Below, in pieces: positions 1-8,364 of a stretch of 64,000 nucleotides of DNA. The notes under the pieces were generated by a model that worked only from the letters and a program-made list of their open reading frames with translations, made no database searches and was not told the origin of the DNA. Both the position numbers and the translations under genes were made by a program. The first letter of the stretch is position 1; each line of letters starts with the position of its first letter. This DNA comes from Arthrobacter sp. PAMC 25486 (GTDB lineage Bacteria > Actinomycetota > Actinomycetes > Actinomycetales > Micrococcaceae), in contig NZ_CP007595.1 in the NCBI RefSeq assembly GCF_000785535.1, positions 3,370,439 through 3,434,438 of the forward strand, given 5' to 3'.

Positions 1-2
1 AA

Positions 3-1241
3 CGATCCAGTGAGTTGGCGAAGCTCAGCGCGGAACAACTTCGGAGCTTCTCACACCGTTTCGGCGAAGTGCAGCTAGGGCGCGTGTTCGCCAGTGCCTC
101 ACCTGCCGCCGGTGTTTCCGCAGCGCTACTCCTTGACACCGGCACCGTGAATGGCGTTCTCGAAACGCTTTCTCCGTATTACATTGCCGATGGAATCCGT
201 GCGCTCCTTGCGTCCGACCGGGAGCGTCTCCTGAGTGCACTGAGTGCATCCGCGCGTGATGCTGTAGACGGTTTGCTGAAATGGGAAGGTGATTCGGCTG
301 GCGGTAACATGACGCCAAGCTTCCTCGTACTTCCCGCACAAACACAGGCCGCTGACGCCCTCACGCAACTGCAAAATCTCGCCAAAAACGTGGAAGCGGC
401 TAACTACGTTTATCTTGTCGATACCGACGGTATTCTGACCGGAGCCGTATCGTTTCGCGGGATCGTGACGGCGCCTGCTGAAATGGCGCTAACAGAATTC
501 TCGAACGAGATCCTGCAAAGCGTAGAACCTGATCTTGATCGAGAACTTGCCGCAAAGCTCCTCAACGATCATGACCTCGCCGCTCTTCCCGTGGTTCAGA
601 ACGGGCGACTACTGGGGGTGATTACCGCTGATCGCGCGGCAGAGATCATCGATACCGAGACGACTGAAGATTTCCGTAGGTTGAGTTCGGCCGGAGGGCT
701 GACCCGCTCGCTCAAGGACGCATCCATCTGGGTGCTCTTCCGCAGCAGGGTGGTGTGGCTCGTCGTCTTGGTATTTGGCAACATCTTCTCGGGCGCGGGC
801 ATTGCTCACTATGAAGAACTGATTGAAAGCGTTGTCGCCCTTGTCTTCTTCCTACCCCTGTTGATTGATAGCGGGGGGAACGCTGGCTCTCAGGCGGCGA
901 CGTTGATGGTCCGTGGACTTGCAACAGGTGATGTTGTCATGCGGGATTGGTTCAAGATCCTGGGCAAAGAGTTGCTTGTTGCATCGCTCCTTGGAGCAAG
1001 CATGGCGGTCGCAGTATCGATCATTGGTGTGGTGCGCGGAGGGCCTGAAATCGCGGTTGTAGTCGCCCTCACCATGGTCATCGTCGTAATTATTGGCAGT
1101 GTCATCGGCATGTCATTGCCCTTTCTCCTCAGTAAGCTCCGGCTAGACCCGGCAAGCGCGAGCGCCCCGCTCATCACCAGCATTTGTGACGGTGTAGGGG
1201 TAATGATCTACTTCGCTATTGCCAGCCAGATACTCCTCTAA
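3..1241 (+). CDS. mgtE: MgtE-family magnesium transporter (5' end probably outside window)
   Basis: Inner-membrane Mg2+ (and Co2+) channel gated by cytosolic Mg2+. Counting from the TTG at 15, there is a shortened N-terminal helical domain (residues 1-95), two CBS domains (about 98-158 and 160-215) and a five-helix membrane domain from about 245 to the end. The motif PLLIDSGGNAGSQ near residue 281, which is highly conserved in the MgtE pore region, is intact. The frame stays open to the window edge, no Shine-Dalgarno precedes TTG 15, and the family usually has about 130 residues before the first CBS domain. The real start is therefore probably upstream of this window. The gene is followed directly by a strong hairpin terminator. 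Confidence 0.93.
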   Translation, partial: RSSELAKLSAEQLRSFSHRFGEVQLGRVFASASPAAGVSAALLLDTGTVNGVLETLSPYYIADGIRALLASDRERLLSALSASARDAVDGLLKWEGDSAGGNMTPSFLVLPAQTQAADALTQLQNLAKNVEAANYVYLVDTDGILTGAVSFRGIVTAPAEMALTEFSNEILQSVEPDLDRELAAKLLNDHDLAALPVVQNGRLLGVITADRAAEIIDTETTEDFRRLSSAGGLTRSLKDASIWVLFRSRVVWLVVLVFGNIFSGAGIAHYEELIESVVALVFFLPLLIDSGGNAGSQAATLMVRGLATGDVVMRDWFKILGKELLVASLLGASMAVAVSIIGVVRGGPEIAVVVALTMVIVVIIGSVIGMSLPFLLSKLRLDPASASAPLITSICDGVGVMIYFAIASQILL

Positions 1242-1251
1242 CGGCACCGCT

Positions 1252-1291
1252 GGTGGTTCCCCGCGGCTAGGGCTGCCGGGGAACCACCTTT
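1252..1291 (+). terminator. Intrinsic terminator after mgtE
   Basis: The arms GGTGGTTCCCCG (1252-1263) and CGGGGAACCACC (1277-1288) pair perfectly and are followed by TTTAT. The hairpin starts 10 bases after the mgtE stop codon. Confidence 0.85.
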
Positions 1292-1346
1292 ATCTGTGGC
1301 CCGCCGGCCTCTGACTCAATTTGCTTGAAGATTAGAAAGGAGCCTC

Positions 1347-1412
1347 ATGGGCCTCCTCGACATGCTGATCCGAATCGGACTTGGCCTCCTGCTCGGAGCC
1401 GCCGGGGGTTAG
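1347..1412 (+). CDS. Putative 21-residue hydrophobic peptide
   Basis: A short frame in the gap between the mgtE and nanE terminators reads MGLLDMLIRIGLGLLLGAAG plus one Gly. It has a strong Shine-Dalgarno (AAAGGAG, 1336-1342) four bases before the ATG, which is unusual for a chance frame. The peptide would be a single amphipathic or membrane helix with one Asp and one Arg, like other short membrane peptides. I do not recognise a family and see no clear promoter. It could equally be chance, or a leader or remnant. No function is proposed. Confidence 0.35.
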   Translation: MGLLDMLIRIGLGLLLGAAGG

Positions 1413-1463
1413 AACGCCAATGGCGGGCCGGCAGTTGTTTGAAGAAGAACAAGAACAAGTCTA

Positions 1464-1512
1464 AAACGCAAAAGGCCCCGTCCGCCGTCGTAATCGACGG
1501 GGAACGGGGCCT
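1464..1512 (-). terminator. Intrinsic terminator of the nan operon
   Basis: The outer arms AGGCCCCGT (1473-1481) and ACGGGGCCT (1504-1512) enclose an inner CCGTCG/CGACGG stem. Read on the minus strand the hairpin is followed by TTTTGCGTTTT. It lies about 40 bases beyond the nanE stop codon. Confidence 0.85.
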
Positions 1513-1549
1513 CTGCTGGGCGGACCCGCGGGGCCAGAGGAGGCCGGAG

Positions 1550-2236
1550 TTAGGCGTCCAGGGCGGCCTTGAACCAGCTGGTGATGGTGGAGGGGTGTGT
1601 GATGGCGGTTCCCACAACCACGGCGAAGGCGCCGGCGTCCAGGGCTGCGCGGGCTTGCGCGGGGGAGTGGATCCGGCCCTCGGCGATGAGCGGCTTGCCC
1701 AAGTTGGCGGCGGCGATTTCGGCGATGAGCTCCAGGTCCGGGCCATCGGTCTTGGGGCGCTCGCCCGAGTAACCGGCCAGGGTGGTGCCGATCAGGTCGG
1801 CGCCGGCCTCGGCCGCGGCCACGGCGTCCTCGAAGGAGCCACAATCAGCCATGACGAGGGAATTTGAGTTGGCGTGCACGCCGGCAATCGTCTCGGCGAG
1901 GGTCAGGCCGTCCGGGCGGGGGCGGCGGGTGCCGTCGATGGCCACGATGTGCGCTCCTGCGCTGGCGCAGGCCAGGGCATGGCGCAGCGTGGGGGTGATG
2001 AAGACGCCGTCGTGCCCGTCCTTCCACAGCCCGATGACAGGAACTTCCACTGCCGCGCGGGCGAACTGAATGTCGGCAATGCCCTGCACACGGATTGCCG
2101 CGGCGCCGCCGGTAACAGCCGACGCGGCCACCTGGGCCATGGTGCGGGGGTCGCGCATGGGTTCGCCAGGATACGCCTGGGCGGACACCACAAGCTGTCC
2201 GGCCAGCGCATCAAAGTTGGTCAATTTCAGTGTCAC
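1550..2236 (-). CDS. nanE: N-acetylmannosamine-6-phosphate 2-epimerase
   Basis: Converts ManNAc-6-phosphate to GlcNAc-6-phosphate, the third cytosolic step of sialic acid breakdown. The 228-residue protein has the usual length of this TIM-barrel family. Recognisable segments are the N-terminal VSAQAYPGEPM, IRVQG, the mid-barrel IVAIDGTRRPRPDG, MADCGSFEDA and the C-terminal phosphate-binding IAEGRI and VVVGTAIT. The GTG at 2236 is chosen because AGGAG stands five bases before it; upstream in-frame starts would run into nanK. It is the last gene of the minus-strand nan operon, 28 bases after nanK, and ends at an intrinsic terminator. Confidence 0.93.
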   Translation of the reverse strand: MTLKLTNFDALAGQLVVSAQAYPGEPMRDPRTMAQVAASAVTGGAAAIRVQGIADIQFARAAVEVPVIGLWKDGHDGVFITPTLRHALACASAGAHIVAIDGTRRPRPDGLTLAETIAGVHANSNSLVMADCGSFEDAVAAAEAGADLIGTTLAGYSGERPKTDGPDLELIAEIAAANLGKPLIAEGRIHSPAQARAALDAGAFAVVVGTAITHPSTITSWFKAALDA

Positions 2237-2264
2237 TGTGACTCCTAGAAAAGGTAAAAGCGAA

Positions 2265-3197
2265 TTATTGGTCAAGGACCAGGGACGCGGCGCCCACAAT
2301 GGCGGCGTTGTTGCCAAGGCTTGCCCGCACCACAGGGACGGACGCCAGCGGCGCCAAGAGTTCAGCGCGCAGGGCCGCTTCCATCCCTGACCACCATAGG
2401 TCTCCGGCGTCGGCCAGGCCACCCGAGACGACAACCACTGCCGGGTCGAGGATGTTGATCAGCCCGCCCACGGCCTGTCCGGCGGCGGCAGCTGCGTGGG
2501 AAATGACGTGCAAGGCCAGCTCGTCGCCGGCCTTGGCCGCGTCAAAGACCGCACGGGTGTCGGCCAAGGCAGAACTGCCGCCGTTGCGCCCATAGGCTGC
2601 GTGGATTGCGGGCCCGGAGGCGACGGCTTCCACGTGGCCGGAATGCCCGCAGGAACACGGCAGGGGGGTGCCGCGGTGCACGGCCAGGGGTGAGGCGAAG
2701 TGGCCAACATGCCCGCCCACAAAGTGGTGCCCCAGCAGCGGCTTGCCGTCAACAACAAAACTGCCGCCAACTCCGGTGCCGAAGGCCACCATGAGCGCCG
2801 TTGCGGCGCCTGCGCCGGCACCCTGCCAGGCCTCGCCGAGCGCGTGGGCATGGACATCATTGACGACGGCGGCCGGCAGTCCCAGCCGCTCCGAAAGTCC
2901 CGCCGTGATGGCGGTTCCGGTCCAGCCAAGGATGGCGTCGGTGGCGGAGATGACGGTGCCTTCAGCCGCGTTGATGACGCCTGCGGAGCCGACGCCGACG
3001 GCGTCAACTGTGGAGCCCAGCGCTGCGGCCCGGTCAATCAGGGAACGCACCATGGCGGCGGTGGCGTCGAGAATGGCCTCGCCGCCGTCGCGGTTGAGCG
3101 TGGGAATCTGCTCCGTCAGCAGCACGGAACCGTCTTCCGCCACCACTCCGGCCGCCGTCTTGGTTCCGCCAAGATCAACGCCTACTACGTACCGCAT
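2265..3197 (-). CDS. nanK: ROK-family N-acetylmannosamine kinase
   Basis: Phosphorylates ManNAc to ManNAc-6-phosphate with ATP. The 310 residues show the ROK phosphate-binding start VGVDLGGTKTAAG, a central FGTGVGGSFVVDG, and the glycine-rich C-terminal AIVGAASL. The zinc motif is atypical: it reads PCSCGHSGHVE, so the third zinc-ligand Cys expected in ROK kinases (CGC...GC) is His. The ATG at 3197 has AAAGGA seven bases upstream. The specific substrate is inferred from position between the lyase and nanE; by sequence alone it could be a glucokinase-type ROK enzyme. A 67-bp palindrome separates it from the lyase gene. Confidence 0.85.
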   Translation of the reverse strand: MRYVVGVDLGGTKTAAGVVAEDGSVLLTEQIPTLNRDGGEAILDATAAMVRSLIDRAAALGSTVDAVGVGSAGVINAAEGTVISATDAILGWTGTAITAGLSERLGLPAAVVNDVHAHALGEAWQGAGAGAATALMVAFGTGVGGSFVVDGKPLLGHHFVGGHVGHFASPLAVHRGTPLPCSCGHSGHVEAVASGPAIHAAYGRNGGSSALADTRAVFDAAKAGDELALHVISHAAAAAGQAVGGLINILDPAVVVVSGGLADAGDLWWSGMEAALRAELLAPLASVPVVRASLGNNAAIVGAASLVLDQ

Positions 3198-3229
3198 GAA
3201 GAATCCTTTGAAGTGCTAAAGCTCAAAAA

Positions 3230-3296
3230 CTGGCCCGCAGTTGTGGTCGTAGAACGTGCCGAAAACGGTGTTTTCACGACCACAACTGCGGGCTAG
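3230..3296. repeat. Long palindrome between the lyase gene and nanK (family G)
   Basis: Two 21-base arms (3230-3250 and 3276-3296), built around CCCGCAGTTGTGGTCGT, pair with one mismatch across a loop holding GAAAACGGTGTTTT. It sits inside an operon between two co-directional genes, so it may attenuate transcription or stabilise mRNA. A related core, CGCAGTTGTTGG, forms the palindrome at 45049-45127. Confidence 0.75.
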
Positions 3297-3313
3297 TTGC
3301 AAGAGAGGGGTGC

Positions 3314-4243
3314 TTAGATCAGGCCGTTGCGCTCAAGGATAACCTTGATGGCTGCGGTCTCATCGGCGTCGAGGGAGAGCATGGGGGCGCTCATGACGTT
3401 GGTCTTGATGACGCCCATGAGCATCAGCGCGGTCTTGAACGCGCCCAGGCCCGCGGCGTTGCCGGAAACTCGGCCGGCCTTCGGGGTGTAGACGATGTTG
3501 AAGACGTCGGCGATGCGGTCCTGCTCGGCAGCGGCACCGGCCCAGTCGCCGGCGATGGCGAGATCGTACAGGCGGCGGTAACCCTTGGGGTCGACGTTGC
3601 CCAGCCCCGGCACAACACCCTGTGCGCCGCCGAGCAGTGCACCGTCAACAACCACTTCGTGGCCGGTGAAGATGTCAAAGTTCGGGATGTCCTTGGCACC
3701 GATGAGCAGCTGGCGGAAGGAGACGTCGTCGCCCGAGGAATCCTTCACACCGGCGATGACGCCTTCGCGGCCCAGCTCCAGGAGCAGGTCGGTGGGCATC
3801 TTGAAGTGGGTGCGGACCGGCACATCGTAGACGAACAACGGCACGTCAACCGAGGCTGCAACGGTGCGGATGTGGCGGCCGGTCTCTTCCGGGTTGCTGA
3901 TGGCGTAGTACTGGCTGGTGGCCACGATGCCGTCTGCGCCGAGGGAGACCATGCGCTGTGCTTCTTCAACAACACGGTTGGTGGTCTGCTCAACAGCACC
4001 GACCAGCAGCGGAACCTGTCCGGCGTTGACGCCGGCAATGGTGGTCAGCACGGTGTCGCGCTCGGCGTTGGTCAGGTGGGTGACCTCGCCGGAGGAGCCG
4101 TTGACGAACAGGCCGGACACGCCGCCGTCGAGCAAGTGGCGGGTGAGGTTCTCCAAGGAGGGAACATCAATGGTGCCTTCGGCGGTGCGGGGGGTGCAGA
4201 CGGGGGGAATGACGCCCTGGAAACGGGTTGCGACGGTAGTCAC
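3314..4243 (-). CDS. nanA: N-acetylneuraminate lyase (DapA/NAL superfamily)
   Basis: Class I aldolase of the DapA/NAL family, inferred to split N-acetylneuraminate into pyruvate and ManNAc. The 309-residue protein has the pyruvate-binding GSSGEVTHLT (family GxxGE), Tyr139 in FVYDVP and the Schiff-base Lys167 in GVKDSSGD. The GTG at 4243 is used because TTGGAG stands eight bases ahead; longer starts read into a GC-rich, non-conserved stretch. Family members also make dihydrodipicolinate or act on other keto acids, so the substrate call rests on nanK and nanE lying directly downstream and the importer upstream. The 163-bp gap after the importer contains a hairpin. Confidence 0.82.
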   Translation of the reverse strand: MTTVATRFQGVIPPVCTPRTAEGTIDVPSLENLTRHLLDGGVSGLFVNGSSGEVTHLTNAERDTVLTTIAGVNAGQVPLLVGAVEQTTNRVVEEAQRMVSLGADGIVATSQYYAISNPEETGRHIRTVAASVDVPLFVYDVPVRTHFKMPTDLLLELGREGVIAGVKDSSGDDVSFRQLLIGAKDIPNFDIFTGHEVVVDGALLGGAQGVVPGLGNVDPKGYRRLYDLAIAGDWAGAAAEQDRIADVFNIVYTPKAGRVSGNAAGLGAFKTALMLMGVIKTNVMSAPMLSLDADETAAIKVILERNGLI

Positions 4244-4363
4244 GTGAATTGCTCCAAAATTGTGTTGATTATAGGGAAAAATTGGTGGCCCACACGCCCG
4301 GGCCCCGGGCCGACGCGCCAGCGCCAGCCTGGGAGGGCGTGGATGGGCCCACATGTCCGAGGG

Positions 4364-4394
4364 TCCCGCCTTGGTGCGGAGCACCAAAGCGGGA
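4364..4394 (-). terminator. Hairpin between importer ATPase gene and lyase gene
   Basis: TCCCGC-TTGGTGC (4364-4377) pairs with GCACCAA-GCGGGA (4381-4394), each arm carrying one bulged base. No T-run follows on the minus strand, so it is more likely an mRNA-processing or partial-termination hairpin than a full terminator. Confidence 0.5.
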
Positions 4395-4405
4395 AGACAT
4401 GGGGA

Positions 4406-5233
4406 TTAGATGTGAAGAAGGGACGGCGCAGCGCCGAGAAGCTTCTTCGTGTAATCGTTGGACGGGTTGTCGAAGATCTGCTCCGCCGAACCCTGTTCAA
4501 CGATCTGGCCGTAGTACATGACACAGATGCGGTCTGAAACGTAACGGACCGTCTGGATGTCATGGCTGATGAAAACCATGCCCAGGTTCAGTTCCCTTTT
4601 CAGGTCAGAGAGCAGGTTCAACACCTGGGCGCGGACGGAAACATCCAGTGCCGAGGTGGGCTCGTCGGCCACCATGATGTCAGGGCCTAGAGCCAGTGCG
4701 CGCGCAATGGCCACGCGTTGGCGCTGTCCGCCGGAAACCTGCGACGGCGTGACCTCGGCCGCCGATTGCGGCAAACCAACCAGCGAGAGCAGTTCGCGGA
4801 CCTTGGCCAGGCGCGAGGCGCCATTGCCGATGCCGTGAATAACCAGCGGGTCAAGAAGGATGTCCTGGATGGTCATGCGCGGGTTCAATGCGGTGGACGG
4901 GTCCTGGAAGACCACGGACACCGAGCGGCCGAACTCCTTGCGCATGGTGGCGTTGCGCTTAATGGCGGGCTTGCCATGGAACAACACCTGCCCGGAAGTG
5001 GGAGTTTGCAGGCCAACCAGCACGGAGGCGAGGGTGGACTTGCCACAACCGGACTCGCCCACAATGCCCACGGTTTCGCCGCGGCTGATGGAGAAGTCCA
5101 CACCGTTGACGGCCTTGACGTAGCTGGGCTTGAACAGGCCGCCGGAACGGGTCCGGTGATGGACGTGCAGGTCCTTCAGCTCGATGACAGGGGTCAGTCC
5201 GCTGGCGGCTGAGCCTGATGCGTGCTTGCTCAT
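4406..5233 (-). CDS. Oligopeptide/sialic acid ABC importer ATPase (DppF/OppF type)
   Basis: One of two cytoplasmic ATPases that power the adjacent importer. The 275 residues carry Walker A GESGCGKST (59-67), Q-loop FQDPSTALNP, signature VSGGQRQR, Walker B IMVADEPTSALD and the switch His in FISHD. Like the DppF/OppF subgroup it has a C-terminal extension after the Walker fold (YGQIVEQG...NDYTKKLL). Its ATG overlaps the stop of the permease-ATPase fusion gene (ATGA), which implies translational coupling. The substrate is inferred as sialic acid from the nan genes downstream; known SatABCD importers are of this same transporter class. Confidence 0.92.
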   Translation of the reverse strand: MSKHASGSAASGLTPVIELKDLHVHHRTRSGGLFKPSYVKAVNGVDFSISRGETVGIVGESGCGKSTLASVLVGLQTPTSGQVLFHGKPAIKRNATMRKEFGRSVSVVFQDPSTALNPRMTIQDILLDPLVIHGIGNGASRLAKVRELLSLVGLPQSAAEVTPSQVSGGQRQRVAIARALALGPDIMVADEPTSALDVSVRAQVLNLLSDLKRELNLGMVFISHDIQTVRYVSDRICVMYYGQIVEQGSAEQIFDNPSNDYTKKLLGAAPSLLHI

Positions 5234-7269
5234 GAGGCACCTTCCGTAACTGCTGCGGCGGAAACCGTCGCGGCATCTTCCTTCTTGTGGCTGGCCCAGA
5301 AGTGGTCGCCTGTCACACCGTCACGGGTGATGGGGACAAACGCCAACTTTTGGGCCGGGTCGGCGTCGGGACGCTGGGACCGGCTGGCAAACCGGTCGCC
5401 GTTGGCAAACTCCCGCGGCGAGGGGACCGTGCCGGGGATCTGGTGCAGGCGGACGGCGTCGGACTCAATGGAGAGCACCGCACCCAACAGACCACGGGTG
5501 TATTCGTGGGTGGGGTGTGCCAGCAGTTCCGAGGCCTGGCCGGATTCAACAACTTGGCCGGCGTACATGACCGTGATCTTGTGCGCCAGTGAGGCGACAA
5601 GGGCAAGGTCGTGGCTGACGAAGACCATGGCGAAGCCAAGCTGCTCGCGCAATTCGTTCAACAGGTCGACAACCTGCTTCTGGACGGTGACATCCAAGGC
5701 GGTGGTGGGCTCATCGGCAACCACAATCTTGGGTGAGCGGGACAGTGCCATGGCGATCAGCACACGCTGGCGCTGGCCGCCGGAGAGCTCGTGCGGGTAG
5801 CTCTTGAGCGTGCGCACGGGATCCAGCTGCACCAGTTCCAGCAGCTCGGCCGGGGTCTTGCGGCCGTTGCGGCGGGTCAACTGCAGCATCTGCTCCTTGA
5901 TCAGCATGGAGGGGTTGAGCGAGCTCAGCGCATCCTGGTAGACCATGGCGATCTGCTCCCCGCGCAGGCCGTCATAGGCCTTCACGGAGCTGTGCTTGGT
6001 GGCAGGGTCCAGTAGTTCCTTGCCGTCAAACTTGATGGATCCGGTGACCTCTGCCGTCTTGGGCAGCAGGCCCATGATGGCCAGCGAGGTGATGGACTTG
6101 CCACAACCTGACTCGCCCACCAGGCCCATGGTTTCGCCTTCGCGAACCGTGAAGGACACGTTGTCAACGATCGGGGTTTGATCAAAGCGGCCGGGGAAAC
6201 GGATGGAAAGGTTCTTCACCTCAAGGATCACGCGGGCATCCGCGTCAACCTGGGGGAGGCGGTCGTTGCGGGACTGTTCCACTGCCTGCAGCAGCAAAAG
6301 TTCCTTGTTCAACGCAGCGAAGGGATCTTCGATGGCTGCGCGTGCAGCAGCATCGGCCTTGGCGAGCTCAACAGCGGCAGCTGCCGAACCGTCGTCGTCC
6401 TTGACAGGAGCAGCCTTCTTGAAGCGAGGGTTGACCATGGCATCGGTGAGGCCTTCGGCCAGGATGTTCAAGGACAGCACCGTCAAGAGGATGACGAGAC
6501 CGGCGAAGGTGGTTGCCCACCAGCCGCCCGAAAGCACCAGGTTGCGGCCGTAGGAGATGACGTTGCCCCAGCTGGGATCGGGATCCTGGATGCCAGCGCC
6601 CAGGAAGGACAGCGAAGCTTCGAGGATGATGGCGTCGGCAACCATGACGGTGGCGAACACCAGAACGGGGGCCGCAGTGTTGCGCACAATGTGCTTGAGC
6701 ATGATGTAGGCGCGACCTGCACCAATGACACGCTCGGCGCGGACGTAGTCCTCACCGTACTGGGAGAGTACATTGGCGCGGACCACGCGGGCCAGCTGCG
6801 GGGTGTAAATGATGGCGATCGCGATGATGATGGTCGGCACAGAGTTGCCGAATGCGGTCAACAGCACGGCGGCCAGGGCGATACCCGGGAACGCCATCAG
6901 GATATCCATGAGGCGCATGATGACCTCATTGACACCCTTTGAGGACGTCGCCGCAAGGGCACCGAGGGTGGCGCCGAGGATGATGGCCAGGGCTACTGCG
7001 CCAAGGCCGATCATGAGGGACGCCTGGGCGCCGTACATCAGGCGGGAAAGGACATCGCGGCCAATCCTGTCAGTGCCGAACCAGTGTGCGGTGCTCGGTG
7101 CCTGGGCGGGATCGCCGGTTTCCAAGGGATCGTGCGGGGCGAGGAACGGCGCCAGAATGGCCACCAGCGCAATGAAGACCAAGAAGATCAGGGCCAGTTT
7201 GGAGCCCATGTTCAGGGCCTTGAAACGCAGGCCCGGCGCGCTGAGCCGTTCGGCAAGTTTGCTACGCAT
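5230..7269 (-). CDS. Fused ABC permease-ATPase (DppC-DppD type)
   Basis: A single 679-residue chain joins a DppC-like permease to a DppD-like ATPase. Residues 1-290 are the permease: a first helix at about 24-44, the GTDRIGRDVLSR segment typical of DppC (65-76) and the EAA coupling loop around 178-200. Residues 290-345 are an Ala- and acid-rich linker. The ATPase runs from about 348 with Walker A GESGCGKS (385-392), signature LSGGQ (495-499), Walker B IVVADE (515-520) and a C-terminal LLGAVLSIESDAVRLHQIPG. Separate genes are the norm in proteobacteria; the fusion recurs in actinobacterial peptide-type importers. It follows dppB by three bases. Confidence 0.93.
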   Translation of the reverse strand: MRSKLAERLSAPGLRFKALNMGSKLALIFLVFIALVAILAPFLAPHDPLETGDPAQAPSTAHWFGTDRIGRDVLSRLMYGAQASLMIGLGAVALAIILGATLGALAATSSKGVNEVIMRLMDILMAFPGIALAAVLLTAFGNSVPTIIIAIAIIYTPQLARVVRANVLSQYGEDYVRAERVIGAGRAYIMLKHIVRNTAAPVLVFATVMVADAIILEASLSFLGAGIQDPDPSWGNVISYGRNLVLSGGWWATTFAGLVILLTVLSLNILAEGLTDAMVNPRFKKAAPVKDDDGSAAAAVELAKADAAARAAIEDPFAALNKELLLLQAVEQSRNDRLPQVDADARVILEVKNLSIRFPGRFDQTPIVDNVSFTVREGETMGLVGESGCGKSITSLAIMGLLPKTAEVTGSIKFDGKELLDPATKHSSVKAYDGLRGEQIAMVYQDALSSLNPSMLIKEQMLQLTRRNGRKTPAELLELVQLDPVRTLKSYPHELSGGQRQRVLIAMALSRSPKIVVADEPTTALDVTVQKQVVDLLNELREQLGFAMVFVSHDLALVASLAHKITVMYAGQVVESGQASELLAHPTHEYTRGLLGAVLSIESDAVRLHQIPGTVPSPREFANGDRFASRSQRPDADPAQKLAFVPITRDGVTGDHFWASHKKEDAATVSAAAVTEGAS

Positions 7270-7272
7270 GGC

Positions 7273-8229
7273 TTAGACCGTCCTGATTCGGGGGTTGATG
7301 AGCAAGTACAAAAGGTCCACCAGGATGTTGACCAGAACAAAGGTCACGGCGATGACGAGCACAACGCCCTGGACCAGGTTGGTGTCGGCGTTGGTGATGC
7401 CGTTGAGGATCTGCTGTCCCATGCCGGGCAGTGAGAAGATCATTTCAATCACGACGGCGCCGCCAAGCAGGTAGCCGATGCGAAGACCCAGCACGGTCAC
7501 CGGGGTGACAAGGGCGTTGCGCAGGACGTTCTTGGAAACGACTGTGGTGTACGGGACGCCGTTGCCGATCGCGGTGCGGACGTAGTCGCGGTCCAGTTCT
7601 TCAACCATCGAGGTGCGGACAACACGGATCAGCGAGGCGGAAACCGGGATTGCCAGGGCCAGCGCCGGGAGGGTCATGGAGCTGAGCCAGCCCATGAAAC
7701 CGTCATCCGGGTCGGCGAGGCCGCCTGAGGGGAACCAAGAGTTGTCGCCCAAAGCGAACCACTGGATGAGCAGGATGCCCAACCAGAAGGACGGGGTGGC
7801 GATGCCTGCAATAGAGAAGACACGGATGACCTGGTCAACCCACTTGTCGCGGTACAGCGCAGCGAGGACGCCGAAGACCAATGAGATGACGATGGCGATC
7901 AGAACGCCCAGGAAGGTCAGCTGCAGGGTCACCGGGAACGCGCTGGCGATGACCTCGGTGATCGGCTTGGCCGGTGGCAGGGTGTCGCCAAAGTCGCCCT
8001 GGAAAAGGTTGCCCAGGTAGCGGAAGTACTGAATGAAGAGGGGGTCGTTGTATCCGTTGGCCTCGCGGTACTGGTTGAGGGCCTCGGGTGAGGCTCCATC
8101 GCCTAGTGCTGCAACGGCACGGTCACCAGGAGCGAACTGCAGCACCACGAAGACGAGCAGGGTTACACCCAGGATCATCAACGGTAGTGCTGCGAGCCGG
8201 CGTCCCAGCAGTCGCAAAAAGTTTGCCAA
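7273..8229 (-). CDS. ABC importer permease (DppB type)
   Basis: Membrane permease half of the importer, 318 residues. It begins with the family's N-terminal helix (LPLMILGVTLLVFVVLQFAPGD), has five further hydrophobic segments, the EAA loop around RTAIGNGVPYTTVVSKNVLRN and the C-terminal DLLYLLINPRIR typical of DppB/OppB. The start is TTG at 8229 with GGAG eight bases upstream; no ATG is available near the conserved first helix. It stands 135 bases after the binding-protein gene and a stable hairpin, a common way to make the binding protein in excess over the membrane parts. Confidence 0.92.
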   Translation of the reverse strand: MANFLRLLGRRLAALPLMILGVTLLVFVVLQFAPGDRAVAALGDGASPEALNQYREANGYNDPLFIQYFRYLGNLFQGDFGDTLPPAKPITEVIASAFPVTLQLTFLGVLIAIVISLVFGVLAALYRDKWVDQVIRVFSIAGIATPSFWLGILLIQWFALGDNSWFPSGGLADPDDGFMGWLSSMTLPALALAIPVSASLIRVVRTSMVEELDRDYVRTAIGNGVPYTTVVSKNVLRNALVTPVTVLGLRIGYLLGGAVVIEMIFSLPGMGQQILNGITNADTNLVQGVVLVIAVTFVLVNILVDLLYLLINPRIRTV

Positions 8230-8302
8230 TGTACTTACTCCGGTTCTATTTGCAGTCAGCTGCTTGGGGGAAACGTGGGCTGCGTCATAGGAAAGATGGT
8301 CT

Positions 8303-8348
8303 CAGACCTTGGGGGCCGTGGCCAAGTGGCCACAGCCCCCAAGGTCTG
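8303..8348 (-). terminator. Stable hairpin downstream of the binding-protein gene
   Basis: CAGACCTTGGGGGC (8303-8316) pairs with GCCCCCAAGGTCTG (8335-8348), with an inner TGGCCA...TGGCCA stem. On the minus strand its T-run lies before, not after, the stem, so it probably protects the upstream mRNA rather than ending transcription. Confidence 0.65.
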
Positions 8349-8364
8349 CGAAAAAACGGTAAAC

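Noticed and set aside
1325..1867. A 180-codon plus-strand frame across the nanE terminator
   Set aside because: It is antisense to nanE, runs through a terminator stem and lacks a ribosome site. The small 21-codon frame in another register is the better candidate.
4260..4363. GC-rich palindromic stretch (GCCCGGGCCCCGGGC) as an origin or attachment site
   Set aside because: It is short, has no neighbouring repeats or AT-rich region, and is more simply part of the leader before the lyase gene.
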